This document shows, piece after piece, positions 15,873-24,167 of a stretch of DNA of 64,000 nt; positions within the stretch are counted from its first letter, which is position 1, and every line of letters starts with the position of its first letter. The position numbers were made by a program, and so were the translations under genes. The DNA comes from Alphaproteobacteria bacterium AO1-B (GTDB lineage: Bacteria; Pseudomonadota; Alphaproteobacteria; Rhizobiales; Stappiaceae), in the NCBI GenBank assembly GCA_001890945.1, contig MLAX01000001.1, forward strand, positions 620,001 to 684,000. Direction: 5' to 3'. The notes under the pieces are model-generated. The model was not told where the DNA came from, made no database searches, and saw only the letters and a program-made list of their open reading frames with translations.

Positions 15873-16783
15873 TCCAACATCTCGTCGACGGTATCCTTGT
15901 TGGATCGTTCCTGTCGCTTGGCGCGATTGGTTTGACAATGGCCATGCACATCCTGCGTTTCGCGAATTTCTCTCACGCCGAGCTTTTGTCGATCGGCGCA
16001 TACTGTGCTTTGGTTTTTGACAAGGTGTTTGAAAGCCTCTTGCCGATCTTGGCCGCCAAAATCGGGCCGCTGTCCATGACAGGCGCGCTTGCCATTTCGA
16101 TCGTCTTGTCGATGGCAATCACCGGACTGTCCGCTGTCCTGATCGACCGGTTTATCTTCCAACGGGTGCGGCAAAAGGGTGAAGAGCTGTCCATGGTGTT
16201 TGCATCCTTTGGCATGGCGCTCATCATCCGGAACATCATTGGTTTGGTGTTTGGCCTGTCGGCGGAGCTCTATTCCAGGGACATTGCCTTCGCGATGATC
16301 CTTTCGCGGGATCCGTTGCTTCTTGTCAAACCGGATCAGGTTTTCGTGCTGATCGCGGCATTGATCCTAATGTTTGCGCTGCACCTTGTGTTGTCGCGGA
16401 CAACATTTGGCTTTTCTCTGCGTGCGGTCGCTGAAAATCCGAGCCTTGCACAGGTGCATGGGGTCAATCTCAAACGCATGATCGCGGCTGTCTGGATAAT
16501 AGGCGGCGGGCTCGGTGCGGTTGCGGGGATCTTCTATGGTCTCAGCTACCAGATCACACCCGTCATGGGCCGGGATCTCGTTTTACCGATCTTTGCTGCG
16601 ACCATCGTCGGCGGGATCGGCAGCGTATATGGCGCGGTGCTCGGCGGGTTCATTGTCGGAATTGCATCGAACCTCGCACTTGTGATCCTGCCCTCCGGCT
16701 ACAGCCCCTCGGTGCCTTTTCTTATGATCCTGGCTGTCCTTCTGGTGCGCCCGAACGGTTTGTTTGGGGAGGCGCGGGCATGA
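15869..16783 (+). CDS. LIV-type ABC transporter permease (LivH-like)
   Basis: 304 residues, about eight membrane segments. The N-terminal GAIGLTMAMHILRFANFSHAE segment (quoted in part) and the EAA-like loop with ENPSLAQVHGVNL and GGIGSVYGAVLGGFIVGIA are typical of LivH. Starts with an ATGA overlap and ends with an ATGA overlap into the next permease. Confidence 0.92.
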   Translation: MIQHLVDGILVGSFLSLGAIGLTMAMHILRFANFSHAELLSIGAYCALVFDKVFESLLPILAAKIGPLSMTGALAISIVLSMAITGLSAVLIDRFIFQRVRQKGEELSMVFASFGMALIIRNIIGLVFGLSAELYSRDIAFAMILSRDPLLLVKPDQVFVLIAALILMFALHLVLSRTTFGFSLRAVAENPSLAQVHGVNLKRMIAAVWIIGGGLGAVAGIFYGLSYQITPVMGRDLVLPIFAATIVGGIGSVYGAVLGGFIVGIASNLALVILPSGYSPSVPFLMILAVLLVRPNGLFGEARA

Positions 16784-17760
16784 TCGGAGTCATCTCCTAT
16801 CTGGTGTTCTTTTCAACAGTCGCCGCGATTCTCGCGATTGCCGTTTTAGGATTGAACCTTCAGTGGGGCAATACGGGGCTGTTCAACGGCGGTGTTGTTG
16901 CCTCCTTCGGGGCAGGAGCCTACGGAACACTGATCCTCGGTGGCACGCCTCAGGATGGGCATTTGGGTGGTTTCGAGCTCTTTTATCCGCTCGCGCTCCT
17001 TGGCGGCATGATCTTCGCCGGTGTGTTGGCCTGGGTGGTCGGTAAACTCACCTTGCGTCTCCGGCATGATTATTTGGCGATTGCAACGTTCGGGGTGGCC
17101 GTTGCCTTTGAAAATGTCATGCGCAACGCCACCGCAGTTACAGGTGGTGCTCAAGGAATCAGAGGGTTCGAACGGCCGCTTCAAAGCCTAATCGGGAGTG
17201 GCCTCACCTATAATCTGGTGTTCCTCATCGCCGTTCTGATTTGCCTTACCCTCGTCTATGTCTTTCTGGAGCGCCTTACGGTTTCCCCCTTCGGACGTTT
17301 GCTCCGGGCTATCCGGGAGGACGAAACCGCAGCCCGGTCTCTCGGCAAATCACCCGATAAGGTGAGGCTTGCAGCCTTCGTCACCGGATCCGTGATTATC
17401 GGGCTGGCGGGTTCGCTCTATGGAACATTCTATGCCTTTGTCAGCCCGCAGGATGTTTTGCCGATCCTGACGTTTCAGATCTGGGCGATGCTGATAGTCG
17501 GGGGAGCCGGCAACAATAAGGGTGCAATGGCAGGAGCGTTTTTGATTTGGGGTTCCTGGACGTTCTCGGGCTGGGCCCTGTCCCGCTTTGCGCCCGTCGA
17601 GGTTCAACTTTACACCGGTTCGATCCAGTTCGTTCTGATCGGCATGGTGATCGTCGGCATGCTGCTTTGGAGACCACAAGGTCTGTTCCCCGAGCGGCTG
17701 GTCGTTTCGCAACCCGGAGGAGGAAGCCGGGGAAAGACACAAGCAGAGGGACTAACATGA
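16780..17760 (+). CDS. LIV-type ABC transporter permease (LivM-like)
   Basis: 326 residues with the LivM start pattern AVLGLNLQWGNTGLFNGG, then LRHDYLAIATFGVAVAFENV and the EAA loop REDETAARSLGKSPDKVRL. About nine membrane spans and a Gly/Arg-rich cytoplasmic tail. The stop overlaps the binding-protein start as ATGA. Confidence 0.92.
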   Translation: MIGVISYLVFFSTVAAILAIAVLGLNLQWGNTGLFNGGVVASFGAGAYGTLILGGTPQDGHLGGFELFYPLALLGGMIFAGVLAWVVGKLTLRLRHDYLAIATFGVAVAFENVMRNATAVTGGAQGIRGFERPLQSLIGSGLTYNLVFLIAVLICLTLVYVFLERLTVSPFGRLLRAIREDETAARSLGKSPDKVRLAAFVTGSVIIGLAGSLYGTFYAFVSPQDVLPILTFQIWAMLIVGGAGNNKGAMAGAFLIWGSWTFSGWALSRFAPVEVQLYTGSIQFVLIGMVIVGMLLWRPQGLFPERLVVSQPGGGSRGKTQAEGLT

Positions 17761-19013
17761 AAAAAGCACTAGTTTTTGCCGCAGTTGCAGCGGGCATGAC
17801 GACGCTGAGTACCGGCGTTCAGGCTCAGGACTGCACCACAAAAATCGGCGCCGCATTGCCGACATCCGTCGACTGGGGACGGCCAATTGCCGAAGTGGCG
17901 CAATTTGCCGTTGATCAGGTCAATGAAGCAGGCGGCGCTGGTGGCTGTTCCATCGAGATGGTCTTGCGGGACACCCAGGTGGATCCAAAAGTTGGCGTCG
18001 ATGCAGCGAAGGCGCTTGTTGACCTTGAAGGCGTCAAGGTTCTGCTCGGTGCCGTCTCTTCTGGTGTTTCCATGCCGATCCTGACCTCGGTCACTGTACC
18101 TGCCGGTGTCATGCAGATGTCCTGCTGTTCTTCTTCCACGGCGTTCACCAAGCTGTCGGAGGAAGGCAAGACCAACGGGCTCTGGTTCCGGACCTTTGCA
18201 ACCACCGGCGTGCAATCTGCCATGGGTGCGAAGGTGGCGGCAGATAAGGGCTGGAAGTCTGTCGCCATTCTCTACAAGAACGATGACTGGGGCCAGGACA
18301 TGTCCCGTCTGATCGCAGCAGACTTCGCAGCCGCGGGCGTTGAAGTGACAGCCAACGTTGCGATCAATGATGCCCAACCGTCTTACCGTGCCGAAGTCAC
18401 CGAAGCTTTGACCAGCCAGCCCGATGCGCTTTACCTCGCCCTGTATCCTACGGAAGGCAAGTCAGCGGTTCGCGAGTGGATTTCGCTTGGTGGAACACAG
18501 AACATGATCCTGGCGAACTCTCTGAAATCCGATGAGTTCCGGGACAGCGTCGGCCTGCAATATCTCGGAAACGCGTTCGGCACAGATACGGCTTCACCGC
18601 GGGTCGAGAGCGCGGATGCTTTCAAGGCTGCATATGAGGCGAAATTCGGATCACAGCCGAACGGCCCGGGTCTGGCAAACAGCTATGACGCAGCAATGAT
18701 CGCCTTGCTTGCGATGGAAGCGGCCGGCAAGGATGCTTCCGGTGCCGACATCGCTGCAGCGGTTGCTAAGGTGACGGATCCGAATGGCACGGCGATCACT
18801 GCAGATACGGCCGGGTTCAAGGCCGCAAAAACCACGCTCGCGGAGGGCGGCACCGTGATGTACCAGGGCGCGACCGGGAATGTCCGCTTTGATGCCAATG
18901 GAGACGTCTCCGCACCGGCAGTCGTTTGGAAGTTCACCGACAGCGGAACGGAAGAAGTTGAATATCTGTCCCTGACCGAAGTGGATGCTTTCATTGCATC
19001 CTTGAAGAAATAA
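17757..19013 (+). CDS. LIV-type ABC transporter substrate-binding protein
   Basis: 418 residues from ATG at 17757, preceded by GAGGG. Signal peptide about 1-23 (ends VQAQ). Type I periplasmic binding fold: KIGAALPTSVDWGRP, DTQVDPKVGVDAAKALVD, LGAVSSGVSMPI, LYKNDDWGQDMS and the C-terminal FDANGDVSAPAVVWKF. Two adjacent Cys (SCCSS near residue 121-124) at the ligand cleft and a Cys pair in the N-terminal part are less usual. It defines the specificity of the AKR-linked transporter. Whether it binds an amino acid, ectoine or another compound cannot be told from sequence alone. Confidence 0.9.
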   Translation: MKKALVFAAVAAGMTTLSTGVQAQDCTTKIGAALPTSVDWGRPIAEVAQFAVDQVNEAGGAGGCSIEMVLRDTQVDPKVGVDAAKALVDLEGVKVLLGAVSSGVSMPILTSVTVPAGVMQMSCCSSSTAFTKLSEEGKTNGLWFRTFATTGVQSAMGAKVAADKGWKSVAILYKNDDWGQDMSRLIAADFAAAGVEVTANVAINDAQPSYRAEVTEALTSQPDALYLALYPTEGKSAVREWISLGGTQNMILANSLKSDEFRDSVGLQYLGNAFGTDTASPRVESADAFKAAYEAKFGSQPNGPGLANSYDAAMIALLAMEAAGKDASGADIAAAVAKVTDPNGTAITADTAGFKAAKTTLAEGGTVMYQGATGNVRFDANGDVSAPAVVWKFTDSGTEEVEYLSLTEVDAFIASLKK

Positions 19014-19034
19014 GGTTTTCCAAATGTGAAGTTC

Positions 19035-19065
19035 GAAGCCAAGCTGCCCAGTGCAGCCTGGCTTC
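19035..19065. terminator. Bidirectional terminator between ABC operon and doeD
   Basis: Stem GAAGCCA/TGGCTTC continuing as GCTGC/GCAGC around the loop CCAGT, followed on the plus strand by TTTTGG. It sits between convergent genes (stops at 19013 and 19083) and closes the LIV operon. Confidence 0.8.
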
Positions 19066-19082
19066 TTTTGGTTCCTGTTTGA

Positions 19083-20456
19083 TCAGGCTGGAAGCGCGGC
19101 TTCTATGGTCGCCTTGGTTGCACGCACGATGGTGTCGACCTCTGCCTGATTTATGCAAAGCGGTGGCGCAAATCCGAGAATGTCGCCTTGCGGCATGGCT
19201 CGGGAAATGACGCCATGTTTCAAGAGCCCACCGGCAAGGGTTGGGCCGATCTTTCGCGCCGGGTCAAAGAACATCCTTGAAGATCTGTCTTCGACAAACT
19301 CAATCGCCATAAGAAGGCCTTCGCCGCGAATGTCGCCAACATTTGGGTGGTCTCCGAGCGCATCTTGAAGGGCAGCCTTCATGTAAGTGCCCATGGCTGT
19401 CGCATTCTTCACGAGGCCAAGGCTGTCCACCAGTTCCAAGTTTGCGATACCTGCGGCCGCTCCAATCGGATGCGCTGAATAGGTCCAGCCGTGGCCGATC
19501 GGTCCGTTTTCATCCGTGCCTTGCTCTAGAACTTTCCAGACCTTGTCGGACACAATGGAACCGGACAACGGCGCGTAAGCAGACGTTAGGCCTTTGGCGA
19601 TCGTGATGATGTCAGCTTCGATGGTGTAGTGTTCAGAACCGAACATCGATCCAAGCCTGCCGAAGCCGGTGACGACTTCATCGGTAATCAAAAGAATGTC
19701 GTGTTTTTTCAAAATGGGCTGGATTGCCTCCCAATAGCCCTGCGGCGGCGGAACAAGTCCGCCAGTCCCGAGCGCGGGTTCGCCGATGAAAGCGGCAATC
19801 GTTTCCGGACCTTCCCGCTCAATCATGGCTTCCAGTTCTGAAGCACAATGGGCCACGAACTCCGCTTCGCTCATGGCTATGTCGGGGCGGCGGAAATAAT
19901 AAGGGGCCTCCGTGTGAAGGACTTGCGCCAGGGGCAGATCAAACTTCTTGTGAAAGAGCTCCAGACCGGTCAGCGACCCTGTCATTAGGCCAGAGCCATG
20001 ATACCCGCGCCATCGCGATATGATCTTCTTCTTTTCTGGCCGGCCCAAGATATTGTTGTAATACCAGACCAGCTTGATGTTGGTCTCGTTGGCATCGGAC
20101 CCGCCCAGACCGAAATAGACCTTCGACATGTTGTTGGGCGCACGGTCGAGGATCATTTTGGACAACGTGATCGAGGCTTCCGTGCCGTGACCGACGTAGG
20201 AATGGTAGTAGGCCAACTTCTTGGCTTGTTCCGCAATCGCATCTGAGATTTCAGATCGGCCGTATCCAACGTTTACGCAGTAAAGTCCGGCAAACGCATC
20301 AAGCAGTTTGGTGCCGTTGCGATCCTCGATATAGACCCCTGAACCGGTTTCGACGATCCGGCTGGGCGCGTCACCGCGCGCGTGTTGGGCGAGGTGCGTT
20401 GAGGGGTGAAAGAAGTTTTCACGATCCCATTGATCGAGCGTGTCGTTGCGCAGCAT
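19083..20456 (-). CDS. doeD: Class III aminotransferase, probable L-2,4-diaminobutyrate transaminase of ectoine catabolism
   Basis: 457 residues from ATG at 20456 (GAGGAC just upstream; an ATG four codons earlier is possible). PLP fold type I, class III: GGSDANETNIKLVWYY, SRWRGYHGSG, ITDEVVTGFGRLG and the PLP lysine in ITIAKGLTSAYAPL. The context (doeC, asnC, then enuR/eut genes across the divergent promoter) makes this the Atf/DoeD enzyme that converts diaminobutyrate to aspartate semialdehyde. It lies 24 bp after doeC in the same operon. Confidence 0.85.
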   Translation of the reverse strand: MLRNDTLDQWDRENFFHPSTHLAQHARGDAPSRIVETGSGVYIEDRNGTKLLDAFAGLYCVNVGYGRSEISDAIAEQAKKLAYYHSYVGHGTEASITLSKMILDRAPNNMSKVYFGLGGSDANETNIKLVWYYNNILGRPEKKKIISRWRGYHGSGLMTGSLTGLELFHKKFDLPLAQVLHTEAPYYFRRPDIAMSEAEFVAHCASELEAMIEREGPETIAAFIGEPALGTGGLVPPPQGYWEAIQPILKKHDILLITDEVVTGFGRLGSMFGSEHYTIEADIITIAKGLTSAYAPLSGSIVSDKVWKVLEQGTDENGPIGHGWTYSAHPIGAAAGIANLELVDSLGLVKNATAMGTYMKAALQDALGDHPNVGDIRGEGLLMAIEFVEDRSSRMFFDPARKIGPTLAGGLLKHGVISRAMPQGDILGFAPPLCINQAEVDTIVRATKATIEAALPA

Positions 20457-20480
20457 CTTAGTCCTCATTTCTTTGAAGTT

Positions 20481-21962
20481 TTACGCCCAGTCACGGCAGA
20501 CGTATTTGATGTCCATGAATTCGGCCATGCCCATGCGCGCACCTTCGCGGCCAAGGCCGGATTGCTTCATCCCGCCAAAGGGAATAGGAGCGCCGGTCAC
20601 CTTGGTGCGGTTGATTGCAACCATCCCGAATTGGAGTTGCCGGCTCGCCCGGTAGATCCGGCGAGGATCGCTGGTGTGGACATAAGCAATCAGCCCGTAG
20701 TCGGTCGCATTCGCGCGGGCGATGACGTCGTCTTCATCGTCAAAGGGGCAGATCGCGGCGACCGGACCGAAGGTTTCTTCCCGCATGATCAAGGCGTTGG
20801 CTGGAACGTCCTTCAACACGGTTGGCTGGAAAAACAGGTTTCCGGCAGGATGGCGCCCGCCGCCACATAGATTTTCGGCACCGTTCTCCAGTGCATCGGC
20901 AATATGTGCTTCCTGTTTTTGGATGGCGCCCAAGTTCATCAAAGGGCCGATATCGGGATCCGTGATGCCAGGTCCGACGGAAAGCCGCCGCGTGCGCTCT
21001 GTGAAACCCTGGCAGAATGCGTCGTAGATGGGTCGTTCAACGAAGAACCGGTTGGCGCCGAGACAGTCTTGTCCGGATGTTGCGAATTTCGCTTTGATCG
21101 CTTCATCAATTGCCCGGTCCAGGTCGCAGTCGGCGAAGACCAGAAAGGGTGCATGTCCCCCAAGTTCCAGAACGAGTTTTTTGACCGTGTCTGCGCTTTG
21201 CCGGTAGAGCAGCTGGCCGACTTCCGTTGACCCTGTGAAGGAAATGACCCGAACACGCTTGTCGTCCATCCAGGCAGATACAATCGTCTCCGGTTTCCCT
21301 GTTATCACGTTGAAAACCCCAGCCGGAAAGCGTGCCCGCTCCGCGAGTTCGGCCAAAGCGAGTGCGGAGTGAGGTGTTTCACACGACGGGTGAACGAGGA
21401 CCGGGCACCCTGCGGCCAAAGCTGCCGCAGCCTTTCGCGTGATCATTGCATGCGGGAAGTTCCAGGGCGTGATCAGCGCGGCAACACCAGCCGGTTCCAT
21501 CCAGAGTTCCACTTCTGCATCCGGCAGATGAGACGTGATCCCTTCAATGTTTGGGCGTTTTGCTTCTTCTGCATAAAACTCGACAAAGGATGCACCATAG
21601 TCGATCTCACCACGTGCTTCCGACAGAGGCTTCCCCTGCTCCAGTGTCATGAGCTGAGCCAGATCTTCCTTGTTCTCGATGATCAGCTCGAACCAGCGGC
21701 GCAAAATGCGCGCGCGATCTTGCGGCATGAGCGCAGCCCAGCCCGGAAACGCTCTCGTCGCGGCGTCGACCGCAGCGGCGCTATCTCCAGCGGTCAGCTG
21801 GGCAACATCCCCGATAACTGCTCCAGTTGCCGGATCGGATACCTCAAAAGCAGCGTTGTCCGCGCCTGCCACCCAGTGCCCATCGACATAGGAAAAGGAG
21901 CGCAAGAGGCGCATGTCGGCCAAATTCGCTGAAGCTGGTTCGTGCTGCAGAGCTAGGGTCAT
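20481..21962 (-). CDS. doeC: Aldehyde dehydrogenase, probable aspartate-semialdehyde dehydrogenase of ectoine catabolism
   Basis: 493 residues, ALDH superfamily, resembling GabD. Catalytic Cys300 in SGQDCLGANR and Glu266 in LELGGHAPF are present, as is ITPWNFP. At the position of the cofactor-binding Lys (normally KPA/KPSE-TP) it has VHPSCETP. I start at ATG 21962 rather than an upstream TTG. In ectoine degradation the Ssd/DoeC enzyme oxidises L-aspartate semialdehyde to aspartate; context supports that over succinate semialdehyde. Confidence 0.85.
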   Translation of the reverse strand: MTLALQHEPASANLADMRLLRSFSYVDGHWVAGADNAAFEVSDPATGAVIGDVAQLTAGDSAAAVDAATRAFPGWAALMPQDRARILRRWFELIIENKEDLAQLMTLEQGKPLSEARGEIDYGASFVEFYAEEAKRPNIEGITSHLPDAEVELWMEPAGVAALITPWNFPHAMITRKAAAALAAGCPVLVHPSCETPHSALALAELAERARFPAGVFNVITGKPETIVSAWMDDKRVRVISFTGSTEVGQLLYRQSADTVKKLVLELGGHAPFLVFADCDLDRAIDEAIKAKFATSGQDCLGANRFFVERPIYDAFCQGFTERTRRLSVGPGITDPDIGPLMNLGAIQKQEAHIADALENGAENLCGGGRHPAGNLFFQPTVLKDVPANALIMREETFGPVAAICPFDDEDDVIARANATDYGLIAYVHTSDPRRIYRASRQLQFGMVAINRTKVTGAPIPFGGMKQSGLGREGARMGMAEFMDIKYVCRDWA

Positions 21963-22046
21963 CGTTCTGGTCTCCGATTGCGTGCACAAACGTTAGGCGG
22001 AGACCGGCAGATGAAAGTTCTGTATTTGGATGGCGCGCAGGACGAT

Positions 22047-22559
22047 TTATCTGTTTGGCGCTGGATTGCTTACAGGATCGTCTTGCAAGAGGCTGTGCAA
22101 GGGGAGTTGGGCGCGGGTTTTCACCGGTTTCGTAACCACATAGGTGTAATAGCGCGCCAGCCCGGTTTTCCCAGCGAGGAGTGTGTCGATGAGCCTTTGG
22201 TAGCTGTCGATGTCTCTGGTGATAATATTGAGGATGTAATCCAAGCCGCCGCCGATCGCCCAGCAGGCAACAATCTCATCATGTAGATCAACCATGCGTT
22301 CGAACTGTTGAAAGCTCTCAGACCGGTGATCTTCCAGCTCAACGGTTACAAACACCTCTATATGAGGAGCGACCTGTTTGAGTGAGATCTCGGCGCGGTA
22401 ACCTGAGATAATCCCGTGCTTTTCAAGGCGCTTCAGTCTCTCCCAAAGCGGGGTGGGCGAAAGATTGACGCGCTTTGCAAGCTCAGCTTTGGAAAGCCGC
22501 CCCTCCTTGGACAGGGTGGAGAGGATTTTCAGATCGCGATCGTCGAGTTTCAAGGTCAT
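22047..22559 (-). CDS. asnC: Lrp/AsnC family regulator of ectoine catabolism
   Basis: 170 residues. N-terminal winged helix (LDDRDLKILSTLSKEGRLSK, then VNLSPTPLWERLKRLE) and a C-terminal RAM effector domain (VTVELEDH, IVACWAIGGGLDYIL). It is the first gene of the asnC-doeC-doeD unit and diverges from enuR with 63 bp between start codons. Equivalent AsnC/DoeX proteins accompany ectoine catabolic genes in other proteobacteria and are thought to act with EnuR. Confidence 0.9.
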   Translation of the reverse strand: MTLKLDDRDLKILSTLSKEGRLSKAELAKRVNLSPTPLWERLKRLEKHGIISGYRAEISLKQVAPHIEVFVTVELEDHRSESFQQFERMVDLHDEIVACWAIGGGLDYILNIITRDIDSYQRLIDTLLAGKTGLARYYTYVVTKPVKTRAQLPLHSLLQDDPVSNPAPNR

Positions 22560-22593
22560 GCTGTGACCATGAGCACGCGGTCAGTGCTTGTCA

Positions 22594-22630
22594 ATTGTCA
22601 TGAAAAAGATAAGCTTAAAATCATGACAAT
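22594..22630. promoter_or_regulatory. Inverted-repeat operator, probable EnuR site
   Basis: Perfect 10-base inverted repeat ATTGTCATGA (22594-22603) and TCATGACAAT (22621-22630) separated by 17 bp that contain the small palindrome AAGCTT. It fills the divergent asnC/enuR promoter and covers the enuR start codon (22623). The same ATTGTCATGA occurs again at 24035-24044 before eutB. The distribution points to the local MocR regulator EnuR as the binder. Confidence 0.7.
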
Positions 22631-24011
22631 ATGGAATACTCTACCAAAGAAGCTTGATCGTCCTGCCTACCGGTCCCTGGCAGACTGGATCAGTGCGGCA
22701 ATCAAGCGCGGAGACCTGGCTGGCGGCGAAAAACTGCCGCCGCACAGGGACCTTTCCTACAAGCTTGCAATCAGTGTTCAAACCGTGAGCCGGGCTTATG
22801 ATCTTCTGATCCGCCGCGGGCTTGTCAAAGGAGAGGTTGGCCGGGGGACATATGTAAACGCGCGGCCGATGGAAACGTCGCCGCCGTATCTTCCGCATCT
22901 CATTGGGGATCAGCTTGTCGATTTCTCAAACTTGAAGCCGGTCACTGGCCGGTTGCACATGGATTGTATGCGCCGGGCTCTCAGTGGTCTTTCGAGCGAT
23001 ATTAGCGAAAGCGCACTGCTCTCCTTCCGGCCAGCAACCACCTTGCGGCCCTATATGCCGGCAGCCGTCTCCTGGTTGGAGCAGTGCGGACTGACGTGTT
23101 CTTCAGATCAGATCATCATGACGAATGGCAGCAGTTCGGCCATGGCGATTGCCCTGATGACGGCTGTCGATGGCAGCGAAGTGATCGCAACCGACGCGGT
23201 CTGTCACTACCCGCTTTCTAGACTGTCGCAGTACATGAACTTCAATTTGGCCGGTCTGCCGGTGGACGAAGAGGGAATTCTTCCGACCGCACTTGATGAG
23301 ATGTGTCGACAAAAGCCCGTTAAAATATTGTTCCTATTGCCGAATGGCTTGGGGCCGATGGCCTCGACCATGGGTTTGCAGCGGCGTAAGCAGCTGGTCA
23401 CACTCGCGCGGAAGTACGAACTTTTGATCATTGAAAACGACGCTTGGGGACCTCTGCAGCCGCGCCGGCTACCGCCGATTGCAGCGCTGGCTCCAGAGCG
23501 CACATTTTACTTCACCAGCTTCACGAAGTGCCTTTTGCCTGGCTTGCGGCACGGGTATCTGGTCGCGCCAGAGGCGTTTGCATCCGCGGCCTCTAATCGT
23601 CACTTGGTGATGGACTGGATTGCAACTCCGTTCATGGCTGAATTGGCCGCGCGGTGGATCGAAGATGGAACGGCTGAAGAGTTGCTGTCCTGGCAGAAAA
23701 CGGCCCTCAAGCGGCGCAACGCGTTGGCGCATGAGCTTCTAGCGGGTATGCCATTCCACAGCAGCCCAAACGGATTGCATATTTGGCTGCCATTGCCGGA
23801 CGGATGGGGCGAAGACAGCTTCATTGAAGCCGCGCGTCAAAAAGGGATTGTTGTCGCTCCGGGTTCAGCTTTCGCCTTGCCGGGGGCAGCCGCGGCCCCC
23901 GGCGTGCGGATCTGCTTGGGCAATATGGCGGAAGACCAATTCATTTTCGGAATGCAGCAGCTCGCTGCGCTGTGTCACAGCAAACCGGAAGCGGAGGTCT
24001 TCGTGCTGTAA
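22623..24011 (+). CDS. enuR: MocR/GntR-family PLP regulator of ectoine use
   Basis: 462 residues from ATG at 22623. N-terminal GntR winged helix (about 10-80, with LPPHRDLSYKLAISVQTVSRAY) joined to an aminotransferase-like domain; the PLP lysine is K302 in SFTKCLLPGLRHGYL, the same number as the known Lys of Ruegeria pomeroyi EnuR. EnuR represses ectoine catabolic genes and is released by intermediates such as alpha-ADABA bound near PLP. The in-frame extension upstream of 22623 is not needed. The start lies inside the ATTGTCATGA repeat, so autorepression is likely. Confidence 0.93.
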   Translation: MTIWNTLPKKLDRPAYRSLADWISAAIKRGDLAGGEKLPPHRDLSYKLAISVQTVSRAYDLLIRRGLVKGEVGRGTYVNARPMETSPPYLPHLIGDQLVDFSNLKPVTGRLHMDCMRRALSGLSSDISESALLSFRPATTLRPYMPAAVSWLEQCGLTCSSDQIIMTNGSSSAMAIALMTAVDGSEVIATDAVCHYPLSRLSQYMNFNLAGLPVDEEGILPTALDEMCRQKPVKILFLLPNGLGPMASTMGLQRRKQLVTLARKYELLIIENDAWGPLQPRRLPPIAALAPERTFYFTSFTKCLLPGLRHGYLVAPEAFASAASNRHLVMDWIATPFMAELAARWIEDGTAEELLSWQKTALKRRNALAHELLAGMPFHSSPNGLHIWLPLPDGWGEDSFIEAARQKGIVVAPGSAFALPGAAAAPGVRICLGNMAEDQFIFGMQQLAALCHSKPEAEVFVL

Positions 24012-24167
24012 CGAAGTAAAATGATCAAGCTAATATTGTCATGATTTAATGTTTCGATTGACCTGATATTTATTGCGCTTCACTCTCATTCCCTGAGAAA
24101 CACGGGAGCGGATAGTGAAAAGCAGCTGGCATGCAGATCGCCCTCCCATTTGGATCAGGTGATCAGC
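24012..24167 (+). promoter_or_regulatory. enuR-eutB intergenic promoter with single EnuR-type half-site
   Basis: 156-bp gap. It carries one copy of ATTGTCATGA at 24035-24044 without an exact inverted partner, in AT-rich surroundings that continue as TTTAATG (compare the complement of the divergent site, TTTTAAG). This suggests that eutBCDE has its own EnuR-controlled promoter in addition to read-through from enuR. Confidence 0.5.

Noticed and set aside
14378..19013. Naming this LIV-type operon as the ectoine importer
   Set aside because: Known ectoine importers are TRAP (UehABC) or EhuABCD/OpuA-type; adjacency alone is not enough, and the GntR/AKR genes are the closer partners.
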